Assembly: GCA_030595135.1 (NCBI GenBank)
Contig: JAUVDU010000070.1
Coordinates: 1 to 7,261 of the forward strand
DNA length: 7,261 nucleotides
DNA from: Deltaproteobacteria bacterium
GTDB taxonomy: Bacteria; Desulfobacterota; Anaeroferrophillalia; Anaeroferrophillales; Tharpellaceae
Direction of reading: 5' to 3'
Each line of letters opens with the position of its first letter. Within the stretch, counting starts at the first letter, position 1. The notes beneath the pieces were generated by a model that was given only the letters and a program-made list of their open reading frames with translations, made no database searches and was not told the origin of the DNA. The position numbers and the translations under genes are program-made. Shown piece by piece: positions 1 through 7,261 of this stretch.

Positions 1-788
1 CCATCCGGAAGATCAAACCAGGCCAGTTTTTCGGTCGGCAACGAGATTTCGGCCCAAAAAATATCGGTAGCCGCCAAAGTCGCAAGATGGGTCGAAGTTG
101 AGACCTCTGAACCAAGATCGATATTTTCTTGCCGGACAATCAGATTGAACGGGGCCCGGATCACGGTTCGATCAAGATCAACCTGCGCCCTTTCAAGATC
201 GGTTCGGGCCGACTTGATCAGAGCTTCAGCTTTGGCTAACTGAGGTTTACGCAAGGCCAGATCCCGGCTTGAAAGATCAAGATCTTCGGTCAGGCTGGTA
301 ATCAGTTCCCACTCTTGACGGGCCACCGTTTGACTGCCCTCTTCAATCCGCAGATCAGCCTCGGCCAGAGCCAGGGCGTCCTCTTTGCGCCGCAGATTGA
401 ACTGGTAATCGATATCATCAAGTTTAAGCAGGATTTCACCTTGACCAATAATCCCGCCGGGAATAAAATCGGGATGAAGATAGACCACCTGACCCGAAAC
501 CCGGGCCTGCAAGGTTATCTCGCTAGCCGGAACAATCCGCCCCTGGGCCTTGATCAGAACAGTTGCCGTACCCGGTAAAACCTCAACCACCTGCACCAGG
601 GTTTCCATCTTTTTAGGTGCTTTGCGCTTGGCCTGGGGCTTGGTCTTCATAAGATAACGACTGACCATGAAACCGAACGCCAGAAGCAGGACAATCAGGC
701 CCACCGCCAACAAACGCTGCCACCAGGGCCGCCGGGGTAGTTTGGTGTTGTTTGCGAGGTTGTTGTTGTTATTGTTAGTTTTCGACAT
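1..788 (-). CDS. HlyD/RND-type efflux periplasmic adaptor (membrane fusion protein), partial
   Basis: I translated this from the minus strand: 262 codons are present and the C-terminal part lies beyond the left edge. Residues 1-22 are cytosolic, with an Asn run at 5-10 and then RRPWW. One membrane segment (about 24-46) anchors the protein in the inner membrane. Residues 83-130 look like the first half of the lipoyl/barrel-sandwich domain (GRIVPASEITLQARVSGQV). Residues 133-205 are charged, Ala/Leu-rich and helical, as in the adaptor hairpin. Residues 201-219 (AQVDLDRTVIRAPFNLIV) are the returning lipoyl strand typical of the family, followed by the start of the beta-barrel. Adaptors bridge an inner-membrane pump to an outer-membrane channel. 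The ATG lies inside the 3' end of the outer-membrane gene (14-nt overlap), with GGAGAAGG 8 nt upstream, so translation is probably coupled. The partner pump is not in view, so an RND or other transporter remains open. Family call is firm; substrate is unknown. Confidence 0.9.
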   Translation of the reverse strand, partial: MSKTNNNNNNLANNTKLPRRPWWQRLLAVGLIVLLLAFGFMVSRYLMKTKPQAKRKAPKKMETLVQVVEVLPGTATVLIKAQGRIVPASEITLQARVSGQVVYLHPDFIPGGIIGQGEILLKLDDIDYQFNLRRKEDALALAEADLRIEEGSQTVARQEWELITSLTEDLDLSSRDLALRKPQLAKAEALIKSARTDLERAQVDLDRTVIRAPFNLIVRQENIDLGSEVSTSTHLATLAATDIFWAEISLPTEKLAWFDLPD

Positions 789-2178
789 ACTTTAAACCTT
801 CTCCATCAAAATCATCCAACCAGGAACCTCCTAGAGCTACATGAAGGGCTATTCGGGAGAGCATAAATTGTTTCTCCTGGGTGATAATATCGTGCTCAAG
901 CTGCAAAGAGTTAAGTTCTTCATTTAAAACATTGATAAAGTCACTGCTGCCGTTCAAATAGCGACGCCGGGCCTCGCGCAAGGTCTGGCGGGAGAGGGCA
1001 AGTTGTTTGCGAAGTGAGTTAAGAGTTGCGGTAGTTTCCACTTCACGAGTCAAAGCATCCTCAACCTCAATCACAGCAGCAAAAACAGTTTCACGGTAAA
1101 TTGCCAGACGTTCATCGACCACGGCCCTGACCCTGGCAACTTCAGCCCGGCGCCGGCCACCATCAAAAATCGGCCCGGCCAAATTGGCCGCCAGATTAAG
1201 AATCCAATTATCAAAAATAGAGCTTAAATTATCGTCAAAATAGTTAGCGGAGGCGGTTAATCTTAAAGCCGGCAGACGATCGGCGCGAGCCGCTACCACC
1301 TCCCACTCGCCGGCCTGTAAACGCAGACCGGCAGCCCGGATATCTGGTCGAGCAGCCAAGAGATCGGCGGGCAGGCCCAAGATCGGCACGGCCCCAACTT
1401 CGGGAAAAGAACGCGCGGCCAGCATCTCATCATTTAAACTGACCCGCCCGGCCAACAGAGCCAGACGCCGCTTGATAATCTCTTGATTGTTGACCGTCGG
1501 AATCAGGGCGGCTTGCAACTTTTCGACAATCTGCTGTTGCTGATAGATATCGAGAGCGGTTGATTGAGCCAACGGAAAACGTAAAATGATGAGTTTGAGC
1601 AATTTTTGCTGGAGTTCCATCTGTTGCAACAAAAGGTCATGGTGGCGACGATTTTCGATCAACTCAATCCAGCTCTCGGCCACAGCCCCGCTGACACTCA
1701 TAATTGCCGTCTTAAAATCCTCTTCTGAAGCGGCATATTTTCCGGTTTCACTCTCTTTAAAGGCCCGCACCCGACCCCAAAGATCAACTTCATAGGCAGC
1801 ATTAAGCCCCAACGACCACTCATCGTTTGAAACTTGCGATCGCCCCTTCTCTTTCATCTCCTGATGGTCCGCAGCACTGGAAAAACCCAATTCAGGATAG
1901 TAATAAGCCCCCGCTTTAAGAGCCGCATAACGGGCCTGTTCAAGCCGGGCTTGAGCCTCCAAAACCGTAAAATTTTCGGCCAGGGACTTGAGCATCAAAC
2001 AATCAAGTTCACGACTTTGAAACGTTTTCCACCAGACGGTACCATGATCTTCGCTCTCCGAATAGAGGGAAAATACCGGCGGCAAATCTTCCGGCAGCCG
2101 CTCCACAACCTCCGGTCGCAGCATCGTACAGGCCGACACGGTCAGCAGCAGCAAAAAAACGGTTAGCAACCTTCTCAA
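775..2178 (-). CDS. Outer membrane efflux lipoprotein, OprM/NodT (TolC-like) family
   Basis: This 467-residue protein should form the trimeric outer-membrane channel and periplasmic tunnel of a tripartite efflux pump. The N-terminus is a lipoprotein signal: RR, a hydrophobic stretch, then LTVSAC with the lipidated Cys at residue 17. Family hallmarks are all present: YEVDLWGRVR (129-138), LPADLLAARPDIRAA (269-283), GPIFDGGRRRAEV (335-347) and the C-terminal ALGGSW (448-453). Long helical stretches at about 65-95, 140-245 and 345-445 fit the two outer-membrane-efflux repeats. Length is normal for the family. The start is TTG: it has AGGAG 7 nt upstream, and the first ATG is residue 19, which would remove the lipobox. 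The adaptor gene begins inside its 3' end, so the two are one operon. Nothing in view tells the exported substrate. Confidence 0.95.
   Translation of the reverse strand: MRRLLTVFLLLLTVSACTMLRPEVVERLPEDLPPVFSLYSESEDHGTVWWKTFQSRELDCLMLKSLAENFTVLEAQARLEQARYAALKAGAYYYPELGFSSAADHQEMKEKGRSQVSNDEWSLGLNAAYEVDLWGRVRAFKESETGKYAASEEDFKTAIMSVSGAVAESWIELIENRRHHDLLLQQMELQQKLLKLIILRFPLAQSTALDIYQQQQIVEKLQAALIPTVNNQEIIKRRLALLAGRVSLNDEMLAARSFPEVGAVPILGLPADLLAARPDIRAAGLRLQAGEWEVVAARADRLPALRLTASANYFDDNLSSIFDNWILNLAANLAGPIFDGGRRRAEVARVRAVVDERLAIYRETVFAAVIEVEDALTREVETTATLNSLRKQLALSRQTLREARRRYLNGSSDFINVLNEELNSLQLEHDIITQEKQFMLSRIALHVALGGSWLDDFDGEGLKYVEN
797..804 (-). promoter_or_regulatory. Ribosome binding site of the adaptor gene
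   Basis: GGAGAAGG on the minus strand lies 8 nt before the ATG at 788-786 and sits inside the end of the outer-membrane efflux gene. It supports choosing this ATG as the adaptor start despite the 14-nt overlap. Confidence 0.7.
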
Positions 2179-2331
2179 TCTAACTCTCCTGATAAAAGAC
2201 TCGCATATAAAATCCGCAACAACGTATCCCCTTTCAATTGATTCACAAGTTATTTCCCCTGCAACTCAGCAATATTATTCAATTTCACCTTTACTGAGAG
2301 AACAAAGCAGATCAATTGAGATCGTCTCAAC
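2179..2331 (-). promoter_or_regulatory. AT-rich spacer upstream of the efflux pair, with small palindromes
   Basis: This 153-bp gap separates the unknown 157-residue gene from the efflux lipoprotein gene, and both read leftward. It holds an inverted repeat TTGAGA-CGA-TCTCAA (2316-2330) immediately after the upstream stop codon. It also holds two copies of the 8-bp palindrome TCAATTGA (2234-2241 and 2312-2319). The hairpin has only two G:C pairs and no U-run after it, so it is not a convincing terminator. No promoter with good -35 and -10 boxes at normal spacing stands out. A weak TTGTGA / TACGTT pair 16 nt apart is visible on the minus strand. The efflux genes may have their own promoter here or be read through from upstream. 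Confidence 0.35.
2186..2190 (-). promoter_or_regulatory. Ribosome binding site deciding the TTG start of the efflux lipoprotein
   Basis: AGGAG on the minus strand lies 7 nt before TTG at 2178-2176. Together with the lipobox at residues 14-17 it fixes a non-ATG start. Confidence 0.75.
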
Positions 2332-2805
2332 CTACAGCAGACTTTTAAGAACATTCACCACTGATTTTTTTCTATTCAGCAACACTGCTTTAATCTGCTT
2401 ACCTTTAAACCCAAGGATATTTCCCATCAATACAGAATCAACCTCCAGTCGGCAAATCAAAACCCTCTCTCCTTCTCTCTTCTGAAGGTACTCTAAGCCG
2501 CGATAAAATCTATGGGATCCATCGTTTGTTACAATCAGTAATCTTGAGACACGGTCACTCAGGCTATCAATCTTCTGTAATCCTTGCAGTTCATTTGCCA
2601 AGAACTCTTCAATAGCTTCAAAACCAAAAATCATTGCGCCAGCGGATTTCGCATAAAAGAGATGCTTACGCAGTTCCGGATTTAATTTCAAAACAGGAAT
2701 ATATCTCTCCGAATCACTATAAAGTTCAATACTCTCGCTCTCTAATGCCGCTCGAACATCTGACTCAACGCCTTCATTTTCCAACTGTCTCGGTAATTTC
2801 ATCAT
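2332..2805 (-). CDS. Hypothetical protein, 157 residues, AT-rich gene in the yejF slot
   Basis: I do not recognise this protein. It begins MMKLPRQLENEGVES and has no signal peptide or membrane segment, so it is probably cytosolic. The first 35 residues are acidic. Residues 43-80 look helical (LRKHLFYAKSAGAM, then FEAIEEFLANEL). Residues 88-93 (SRLLIV) and 114-124 look like strands flanking a basic stretch. The C-terminus (about 133-157) is Lys/Arg-rich, with LGFKGKQIKAVLLNRKKSV. There is no Walker A, ABC signature or helix-turn-helix that I can see, so it is not a YejF remnant. It starts 9 nt after the yejE stop and reads the same way, so co-transcription is likely. The start has only a weak ribosome site (GGAAGG 12 nt upstream), and either of two adjacent ATGs could be used. 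Counted GC is about 40%, against about 56% in sampled yejE lines, which suggests a foreign origin. Clean length and codon structure argue for a real gene. Confidence 0.7.
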   Translation of the reverse strand: MMKLPRQLENEGVESDVRAALESESIELYSDSERYIPVLKLNPELRKHLFYAKSAGAMIFGFEAIEEFLANELQGLQKIDSLSDRVSRLLIVTNDGSHRFYRGLEYLQKREGERVLICRLEVDSVLMGNILGFKGKQIKAVLLNRKKSVVNVLKSLL

Positions 2806-2814
2806 GTTTTTATA

Positions 2815-3870
2815 CTACCTTCCCAAACCCGAAGCCCGGCGTGGATCGAAGGCGTCGCGTACGGCTTCGCCGATAAAGACGAGCAGACTTAGCATCACGG
2901 CGAGGACAAAAAAGGCTGAGAGTCCGAGCCAGGGGGCGTGGAGGTTGGCTTTGCCTTGGGCCAGGAGTTCGCCGAGTGAAGGTGAACCCGGCGGCATCCC
3001 GAAACCTAAGAAGTCAAGTGAGGTCAGGGTCGTAATTGAAGCATTTAGAATAAAGGGGACAAAAGTTATGGTGGCAACCACGGCATTGGGCAGGAGATGG
3101 CGAAACATAATCGTCAAATCGCCGGCTCCTAGAGCTTTGGCGGCGCGAACGTAGTCGAGGTTGCGGCCGCGCAAAAATTCGGCCCGGACAACGCCGACCA
3201 GGCTCATCCAGGAGAAGAGGAGCATGATGCCGAGCAGCCACCAGAAGTTGGGCTGAACAAAGCTCGAAAGAATAATCAAAAGGTAGAGAACCGGCAGCCC
3301 CGACCAGATCTCCATAAAACGTTGGCCTAAAAGATCAATCTTCCCCCCGTAATAGCCCTGCACGGCCCCGGCGGCAACCCCGACCAGAGAACCAAAAAAG
3401 GTCAAGCAGAGGCCAAAAAGTACCGAAACCCGAAAACCGTAGATCAAGCGGGCCACAACATCGCGCCCTTGATCGTCGGTTCCGAGCCAGTTGGCGAAAC
3501 TTGGCGGTGACGGAGCCGGAACCTCAAGTTCATAATTTATCGTATCATAATGGTAGCGAATCGGCGGCCAGACTATCCAACCATTTTTTTGCTCGATCAA
3601 ATCAACCAGATAGGGATCACGATAATCGGCTTCGGTGGCAAACTCGCCGCCAAAATCGGTCTCGGCATAAGAGACCAAAACCGGACAAAACAATTTCCCC
3701 TGAAAAGCGATCAGCAAAGGCCGGTCATTTACCAGCAATTCAGCGCCTAAACTGACCGTGAAGAGAAGCAGAAAAAGCCACAGCGACCAATATCCGCGCC
3801 GATTCGCAACAAAACGCTGCCACCGCCGCCGGTTGACCGGATTTAATTTAATTTCAGGTAAAAATCTCAA
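2815..3870 (-). CDS. yejE: Peptide ABC transporter permease YejE
   Basis: This is one of two inner-membrane channel subunits of the YejABEF oligopeptide importer, which in E. coli also takes up microcin C. The 351 residues match the E. coli protein, as I recall it, nearly end to end: NRRGYWSLW (23-31), NDRPLL (48-53), [12 protein letters not shown] (127-138), ALQGYYGG-like AVQGYYGG (169-176), QPNFWWLL (206-213) and SLDFLGFG (284-291). Membrane segments are about 28-46, 148-170, 193-228 (two) and 265-337 (two). The EAA loop that contacts the ATPase is at about 231-263, with [10 protein letters not shown] at its core. The start is TTG, overlapping the yejB stop as TTGA. No Met follows until residue 186, and the N-terminus lines up with the family, so TTG is well supported. 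No strong Shine-Dalgarno is seen, which fits coupling to yejB. The ATPase gene that normally follows is absent here. Confidence 0.96.
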   Translation of the reverse strand: MRFLPEIKLNPVNRRRWQRFVANRRGYWSLWLFLLLFTVSLGAELLVNDRPLLIAFQGKLFCPVLVSYAETDFGGEFATEADYRDPYLVDLIEQKNGWIVWPPIRYHYDTINYELEVPAPSPPSFANWLGTDDQGRDVVARLIYGFRVSVLFGLCLTFFGSLVGVAAGAVQGYYGGKIDLLGQRFMEIWSGLPVLYLLIILSSFVQPNFWWLLGIMLLFSWMSLVGVVRAEFLRGRNLDYVRAAKALGAGDLTIMFRHLLPNAVVATITFVPFILNASITTLTSLDFLGFGMPPGSPSLGELLAQGKANLHAPWLGLSAFFVLAVMLSLLVFIGEAVRDAFDPRRASGLGR

Positions 3871-4967
3871 AACTCACGGGCCTCGAAATCGATACGCGGG
3901 TCGACCATCAGGTAGCAGAGATCACTGATCAGGTTGGTTAAAAGACCAATCAGGGTGAAGATATAGAGGGTTCCGAACATTACCGGATAATCGCGGCCGA
4001 TGGTCGCTTCGAAGCCTAAAAGACCAAGTCCGTCGAGAGAGAAGATAACCTCGATCAGGAGCGAACCGGCGAAAAACATGCTGATGAAAGCGGCGGGAAA
4101 ACCGGCGATAATAATGAGCATGGCATTGCGAAAAACATGACCATAAAGCACCTGGTTGCGGCTTAGACCTTTGGCTCTGGCGGTAATCACATACTGTTTA
4201 CCGATCTCATCGAGAAACGAGTTTTTGGTCAGCATTGTTAACGTCGCAAAACCGCCGATCACCATGGCCGTGACCGGCAGGGCGAGATGGTGAAAATAGT
4301 CGAGGATTTTGCCGCAGACAGAGAGATCGGCAAAATTATTGGAGGTTAAACCGCGCAGAGGAAACCAGTCGAAATAGGTTCCACCGGCAAAAAGGACGAT
4401 CAGGATAACCCCAAAAAGAAAGACCGGAATGGCATTGCCGACAATCACCAGTGTACTGCTCCAGATATCGAATCTAGTGCCGTGGCGCACCGCCTTGGCG
4501 ATCCCTAAGGGAATTGAGACGAGATAGATGATCAACGTACTCCAAAAGCCTAATGAGATCGAAACCGGCAATTTCTCGATCAGAAGATCGATCACCCGCT
4601 TATCACGGTAAAAACTATCACCAAAATCAAAACTCAGATAGTCTAAAATCAGTTTGCCGTAACGTTTATAGAGAGGCTGGTCAAAACCGTAGAGTTTTTC
4701 GATCTCGGCCACCAGTTCGGGGTCAAGCCCCTGGGCTCCACGATAACTCCCCTCGCCTCCCGCACTCCGGCCGACCCGGCCCATTAATTCAGCCCGATCA
4801 CTGCCGGCAACCCGCACCGTTGCACTCTCGCCGGTCGACTCCAGGCGGGCGATCATCTGCTCCACCGGCCCGCCGGGAGCGGCCTGGATGATAAAAAAAT
4901 TGATCGTCAAAATTCCCAGCAAAGTCGGAATAATGAGCAAAAGTCGGCGCAGAATATAGGAGAACAT
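3867..4967 (-). CDS. yejB: Peptide ABC transporter permease YejB
   Basis: This is the second channel subunit of the Yej importer, 366 residues, close to the E. coli length. It opens with [21 protein letters not shown] (4-24), the first membrane segment and standard start of this permease family. APGGPVEQ (30-37) and a family-specific Gly-rich periplasmic stretch, RGAQGLDPE (76-84), follow. Further membrane segments lie at about 136-158, 170-194, 229-247, 281-305 and 330-352. The EAA loop is [20 protein letters not shown] (248-267) with HVFRNA after it. The C-terminus ends [11 protein letters not shown] as in relatives. It starts 5 nt after the yejA stop and overlaps yejE by 4 nt, so the three are one transcript with probable translational coupling. 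No strong ribosome site precedes the ATG; GGTGGG lies about 13 nt upstream. Confidence 0.96.
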   Translation of the reverse strand: MFSYILRRLLLIIPTLLGILTINFFIIQAAPGGPVEQMIARLESTGESATVRVAGSDRAELMGRVGRSAGGEGSYRGAQGLDPELVAEIEKLYGFDQPLYKRYGKLILDYLSFDFGDSFYRDKRVIDLLIEKLPVSISLGFWSTLIIYLVSIPLGIAKAVRHGTRFDIWSSTLVIVGNAIPVFLFGVILIVLFAGGTYFDWFPLRGLTSNNFADLSVCGKILDYFHHLALPVTAMVIGGFATLTMLTKNSFLDEIGKQYVITARAKGLSRNQVLYGHVFRNAMLIIIAGFPAAFISMFFAGSLLIEVIFSLDGLGLLGFEATIGRDYPVMFGTLYIFTLIGLLTNLISDLCYLMVDPRIDFEAREF

Positions 4968-4972
4968 GTAAA

Positions 4973-6784
4973 TTACTTAACCCACCAGGTCATGAGACCG
5001 AGGCCATATTTGGGCACCAATTCGGGCTGGGCCAGTTTACTCCAGTAAGCGATACGAAAAGTGCTGATGTGCCAGTGCGGCAAGACATAAAAACCCCATT
5101 GCAGAACCCGGTCGAGAGCTCGTACCCGAGTCGTTAAATTCTGCCGGTCGGTGGCTCGAATGATTTTTTCGACCAGCGCATCAACCACCGGGTCCTTAAT
5201 TCCGGCCAGGTTGCGACTGCCGGGAATATCAGCCACACTTGAATGCCAATAGTAACGCTGTTCATTACCGGGCGAGAGCGACTGACCATAACTCCAGACC
5301 ACCATATCGAAATCAAATTCACGAATGCGGTTAAGATATTGGGCTGTATCAACAACCCGGACTTCGGTTTCGATACCGAGACGGGAAAGATTTTTCTTGA
5401 AAGGCAGAACAATTCGTTCAAAAGCCGGGGCCGTCAAAAGAATTTCAAAGACAAAAGGCTTACCGTTTTTATCTACGAGTTTCTTATTTTTCACGCTCCA
5501 ACCGGCTTTTTTGAGAAGGGCAGCCGCCCGGCGCAGATTATGACGAATATTGCCGCGCCCGTCAGTCGTCGGCAGATGGTAGCTGTCTGTAAAAACTTCG
5601 GCCGGGAGCTGTTCGCGAAAAGGTTCTAAAAGAGCCTTTTCGGCAGCACTTGGCGCCCCCTTGGCAGCCATCTCGGAGTTACTGAAATAGCTGTCATTGC
5701 GTTCGTATTGGTTGTAGAAAAGGTTTTTGTTACTCCACTCAAAATCGAAGGCATAGATCAGGGCTTCACGCACCTGGCGATCACTGAAAATTGCCCGCCG
5801 GCTATTAAAGACAAAACCCTGAATCCCTTGCGGGATTTCGTGGGTAATCTCTTTTTTTATAATCTCGCCATCGTCAAACTGCGGGCCAGTATAGAGAGTG
5901 GCCCAGTTTTTCGAAACATTTTCATGGCGAAAATCGTACTCCCCGGCCTTGAAAGCTTCGAGGGCTACGGTCGCATCACGATAGTAGTCATAAATTAAAA
6001 CAGCGAAATTGTAGCGGCCTTTATTGACCGGCAGATCGGCCGCCCAATAGTCGGCAACCCTTTCGTAAGTAATTGATTTGCCAGGAATAAAGCTTTTAAT
6101 CCGATAAGGGCCGCTACCCAGAGGGAGATCGAGCCCGGACTTTTTAAACTCTTTGCCCTGCCAAAAATGCTGTGGTAAAATTTCAAGCTGGCCGACAATC
6201 AGAGGCAACTCGGCATTATCACCATCTTTGAACGTGAATTTAACCCGCCTTTGGTCAAGCGCTTCAACTCCAGTGACATCGGCGTAATACCTTTTATACA
6301 TCGGCTGACCCTGCTCTAAAAGCAGGTTAAACGTAAAAACCACGTCGTCAGCCGTCACCGGATGGCCATCATGAAACCTAGCCGCTGGATTAAGATGGAA
6401 AATCACATACGTCCGGTCGTCGGCGAGCTCGACTTTCTCGGCAATCAATCCGTATTGGCTGAAAGGTTCATCCTCGGCCGCGACCATCAGGGAGTCGTAG
6501 ATCATACCAAGCCCGGCCGCCGATACCCCTTTCAAGATAAAGTCATTAAAAGTATCAAACGTTCCGATTGCCGCCTGACGCAGCGTGCCGCCTTTGGGAG
6601 CTTGAGGATTGACATAATCAAAATGAGTGAAATCAGACCCGTATTTAAGTTCACTGTGTAAAGCCTGACCATAGCTTACAGTGGTTTCAGCAGCGCAGGC
6701 GGAAAAAGGCAGAGTTGACAACATTATAAGTAAAAAGAGAACGTAAGTGAGCTTTTGTAAAGAAGCGTATAGGTGCAACGTCAT
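4973..6784 (-). CDS. yejA: Periplasmic oligopeptide-binding protein YejA (SBP family 5)
   Basis: This is the substrate-capturing component of the Yej importer: 603 residues, the normal size. Residues 11-29 are the hydrophobic core of an export signal ending FSACAAET. Cleavage after ACA (residue 31 or 32) is likely. Cys30 could also be read as a poor lipobox (FSAC). Family features include the N-terminal [16 protein letters not shown] (54-69), the SBP family 5 signature [20 protein letters not shown] (135-154), GSGPYRI (223-229), [17 protein letters not shown] (326-342), the Trp-rich [17 protein letters not shown] (493-509) and [14 protein letters not shown] (524-537). The ATG has AGAGG 6 nt upstream. 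It is first in its operon, followed 5 nt later by yejB, and its promoter should lie in the spacer to its right. In E. coli the ligands are oligopeptides and microcin C; the ligand here is inferred from family only. Confidence 0.96.
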   Translation of the reverse strand: MTLHLYASLQKLTYVLFLLIMLSTLPFSACAAETTVSYGQALHSELKYGSDFTHFDYVNPQAPKGGTLRQAAIGTFDTFNDFILKGVSAAGLGMIYDSLMVAAEDEPFSQYGLIAEKVELADDRTYVIFHLNPAARFHDGHPVTADDVVFTFNLLLEQGQPMYKRYYADVTGVEALDQRRVKFTFKDGDNAELPLIVGQLEILPQHFWQGKEFKKSGLDLPLGSGPYRIKSFIPGKSITYERVADYWAADLPVNKGRYNFAVLIYDYYRDATVALEAFKAGEYDFRHENVSKNWATLYTGPQFDDGEIIKKEITHEIPQGIQGFVFNSRRAIFSDRQVREALIYAFDFEWSNKNLFYNQYERNDSYFSNSEMAAKGAPSAAEKALLEPFREQLPAEVFTDSYHLPTTDGRGNIRHNLRRAAALLKKAGWSVKNKKLVDKNGKPFVFEILLTAPAFERIVLPFKKNLSRLGIETEVRVVDTAQYLNRIREFDFDMVVWSYGQSLSPGNEQRYYWHSSVADIPGSRNLAGIKDPVVDALVEKIIRATDRQNLTTRVRALDRVLQWGFYVLPHWHISTFRIAYWSKLAQPELVPKYGLGLMTWWVK

Positions 6785-6964
6785 TTAAGACCTCTAAAAC
6801 AGGAAAAAATTTGATATATGAAATTTATCAGGAGGGAAATTAACACAGCCGCCTTAAGCTGTCCAGAAGACATTTACAAAGAAATCTTGACTTTAAGCTT
6901 GAATTTAACAATAGTCACTAAAATTATTCTTGTGAACAACTCAAAAGATTAAATCAACAATCTT
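6785..6964. promoter_or_regulatory. Divergent AT-rich spacer between yejA and the GIY-YIG gene
   Basis: This 180-bp region must carry promoters for both directions. Towards yejA (minus), TGATAAATT at 6830-6822 resembles an extended -10 (TG, one base, TAAATT), but no good -35 precedes it. Towards the GIY-YIG gene (plus), there is a good -35-like TTGACT at 6887-6892 and a good -10-like TAAAAT at 6919-6924. They are 26 nt apart, so they do not form one normal promoter. A TTAAGCT heptamer occurs twice (6854-6860 and 6893-6899). The yejA ribosome site AGAGG is at 6795-6791, minus strand. No hairpin with a T-run is seen. Confidence 0.5.
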
Positions 6965-7225
6965 ATGACTATGAAAAACTGGCTGGTCTATATTCTTCGG
7001 TGCCGGGATGATACCCTCTACACCGGCATCACCAATGATCTCGAAAACCGTCTCCAGGCACACAATGAAAAACGCGGAGCCCGCTACACCCGCGCCCGCG
7101 TACCGGTGACCTTGGTTTATCAGGAAGAGGCCGCCTCCCGGAGCCAGGCCAGCCGCCGGGAAACGGCGATCAAAAAATTAACCCGCCATAAAAAACTTGA
7201 ACTCATTGCAGAGAGTGACAACTGA
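6965..7225 (+). CDS. GIY-YIG nuclease domain protein, YhbQ/UPF0213 family
   Basis: This is a stand-alone GIY-YIG domain of 86 residues, the usual size for this small family. The GIY equivalent is VYI (8-10) and the YIG equivalent is YTG (19-21) within LYTGITNDLE. Arg29 in LENRLQAHN and Glu66 in RRETAIKKL sit where the catalytic Arg and metal-binding Glu are expected. KRGARYTRARVPVTLVY (36-52) is typical of UPF0213. Members of this family, including E. coli YhbQ, are linked to DNA processing or repair, but the cellular role is not well settled. Two in-frame ATGs (6965 and 6971) are possible. Neither has a clear Shine-Dalgarno, and the second aligns better with relatives. The gene diverges from yejA and shows no functional link to it. 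No terminator is visible in the 36 nt left in the window. Confidence 0.92.
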   Translation: MTMKNWLVYILRCRDDTLYTGITNDLENRLQAHNEKRGARYTRARVPVTLVYQEEAASRSQASRRETAIKKLTRHKKLELIAESDN

Positions 7226-7261
7226 CAAGATCAAATATTAATGAAGGCGTAAAAAGTCATG

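Noticed and set aside
315..578. Plus-strand open frame of 87 codons
   Set aside because: It lies opposite the adaptor gene, whose minus-strand frame is open throughout and has clear family motifs; the plus frame has no recognisable protein.
2316..2330. Hairpin after the unknown gene as an intrinsic terminator
   Set aside because: The 6-bp stem has only two G:C pairs and no run of T follows on the minus strand.
2332..2805. The 157-residue gene as a degraded yejF
   Set aside because: It has no Walker A, Walker B, Q-loop or ABC signature, and its base composition differs from yejE.
3014..3241. Minus-strand open frame of 75 codons
   Set aside because: It is an out-of-frame shadow inside yejE, rich in Arg and Pro, with no start signal.
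6887..6924. TTGACT and TAAAAT as a promoter for the GIY-YIG gene
   Set aside because: The boxes are 26 nt apart, too far for a normal sigma70 promoter, and each lacks a good partner at 16-18 nt.
7236..7261. Start of a further plus-strand gene at the final ATG (7259-7261), with GAAGG about 11 nt upstream
   Set aside because: No coding sequence is visible after it, so a start cannot be supported; the ATG at 7241 meets a stop after two further codons.

Overview
The window reads as accessory-transport DNA from a Gram-negative bacterium. An outer-membrane efflux lipoprotein, a periplasmic adaptor and a periplasmic peptide-binding protein all require two membranes. Codon use leans to GCC, CTG and CGG, and coding GC is about 56% in the parts I counted. 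The lineage is not fixed by the sequence. A Desulfobacterota or gammaproteobacterial type host would fit, but that is a guess.

Layout: all genes except the last lie on the minus strand, so they are transcribed from right to left. At the right end, a small GIY-YIG domain gene of the YhbQ/UPF0213 type (6965-7225, +) diverges from the rest across a 180-bp AT-rich spacer. Leftward from that spacer runs a Yej-type peptide importer: yejA (binding protein), yejB and yejE (permeases), tightly packed with a 5-nt gap and then a 4-nt overlap. Next, 9 nt after yejE, is an unrecognised AT-rich gene for a 157-residue protein (2332-2805). After a 153-bp spacer comes an efflux pair: an OprM/NodT-type outer membrane lipoprotein (775-2178) and, overlapping it by 14 nt, an HlyD/RND-type periplasmic adaptor (1-788) that runs off the left edge. 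The pump itself would be expected beyond the left edge.

How they work together: YejA should capture peptides in the periplasm and pass them to the YejB/YejE channel, which needs an ATPase (YejF) to work. In E. coli the order is yejA-B-E-F. Here no ATPase follows yejE, and the yejF slot is held by the unknown gene with about 40% GC. That gap and that gene are the points most worth a second look. The efflux pair would form the outer-membrane channel and adaptor of a tripartite exporter. I found no RNA genes, CRISPR arrays, insertion sequences or convincing intrinsic terminators.
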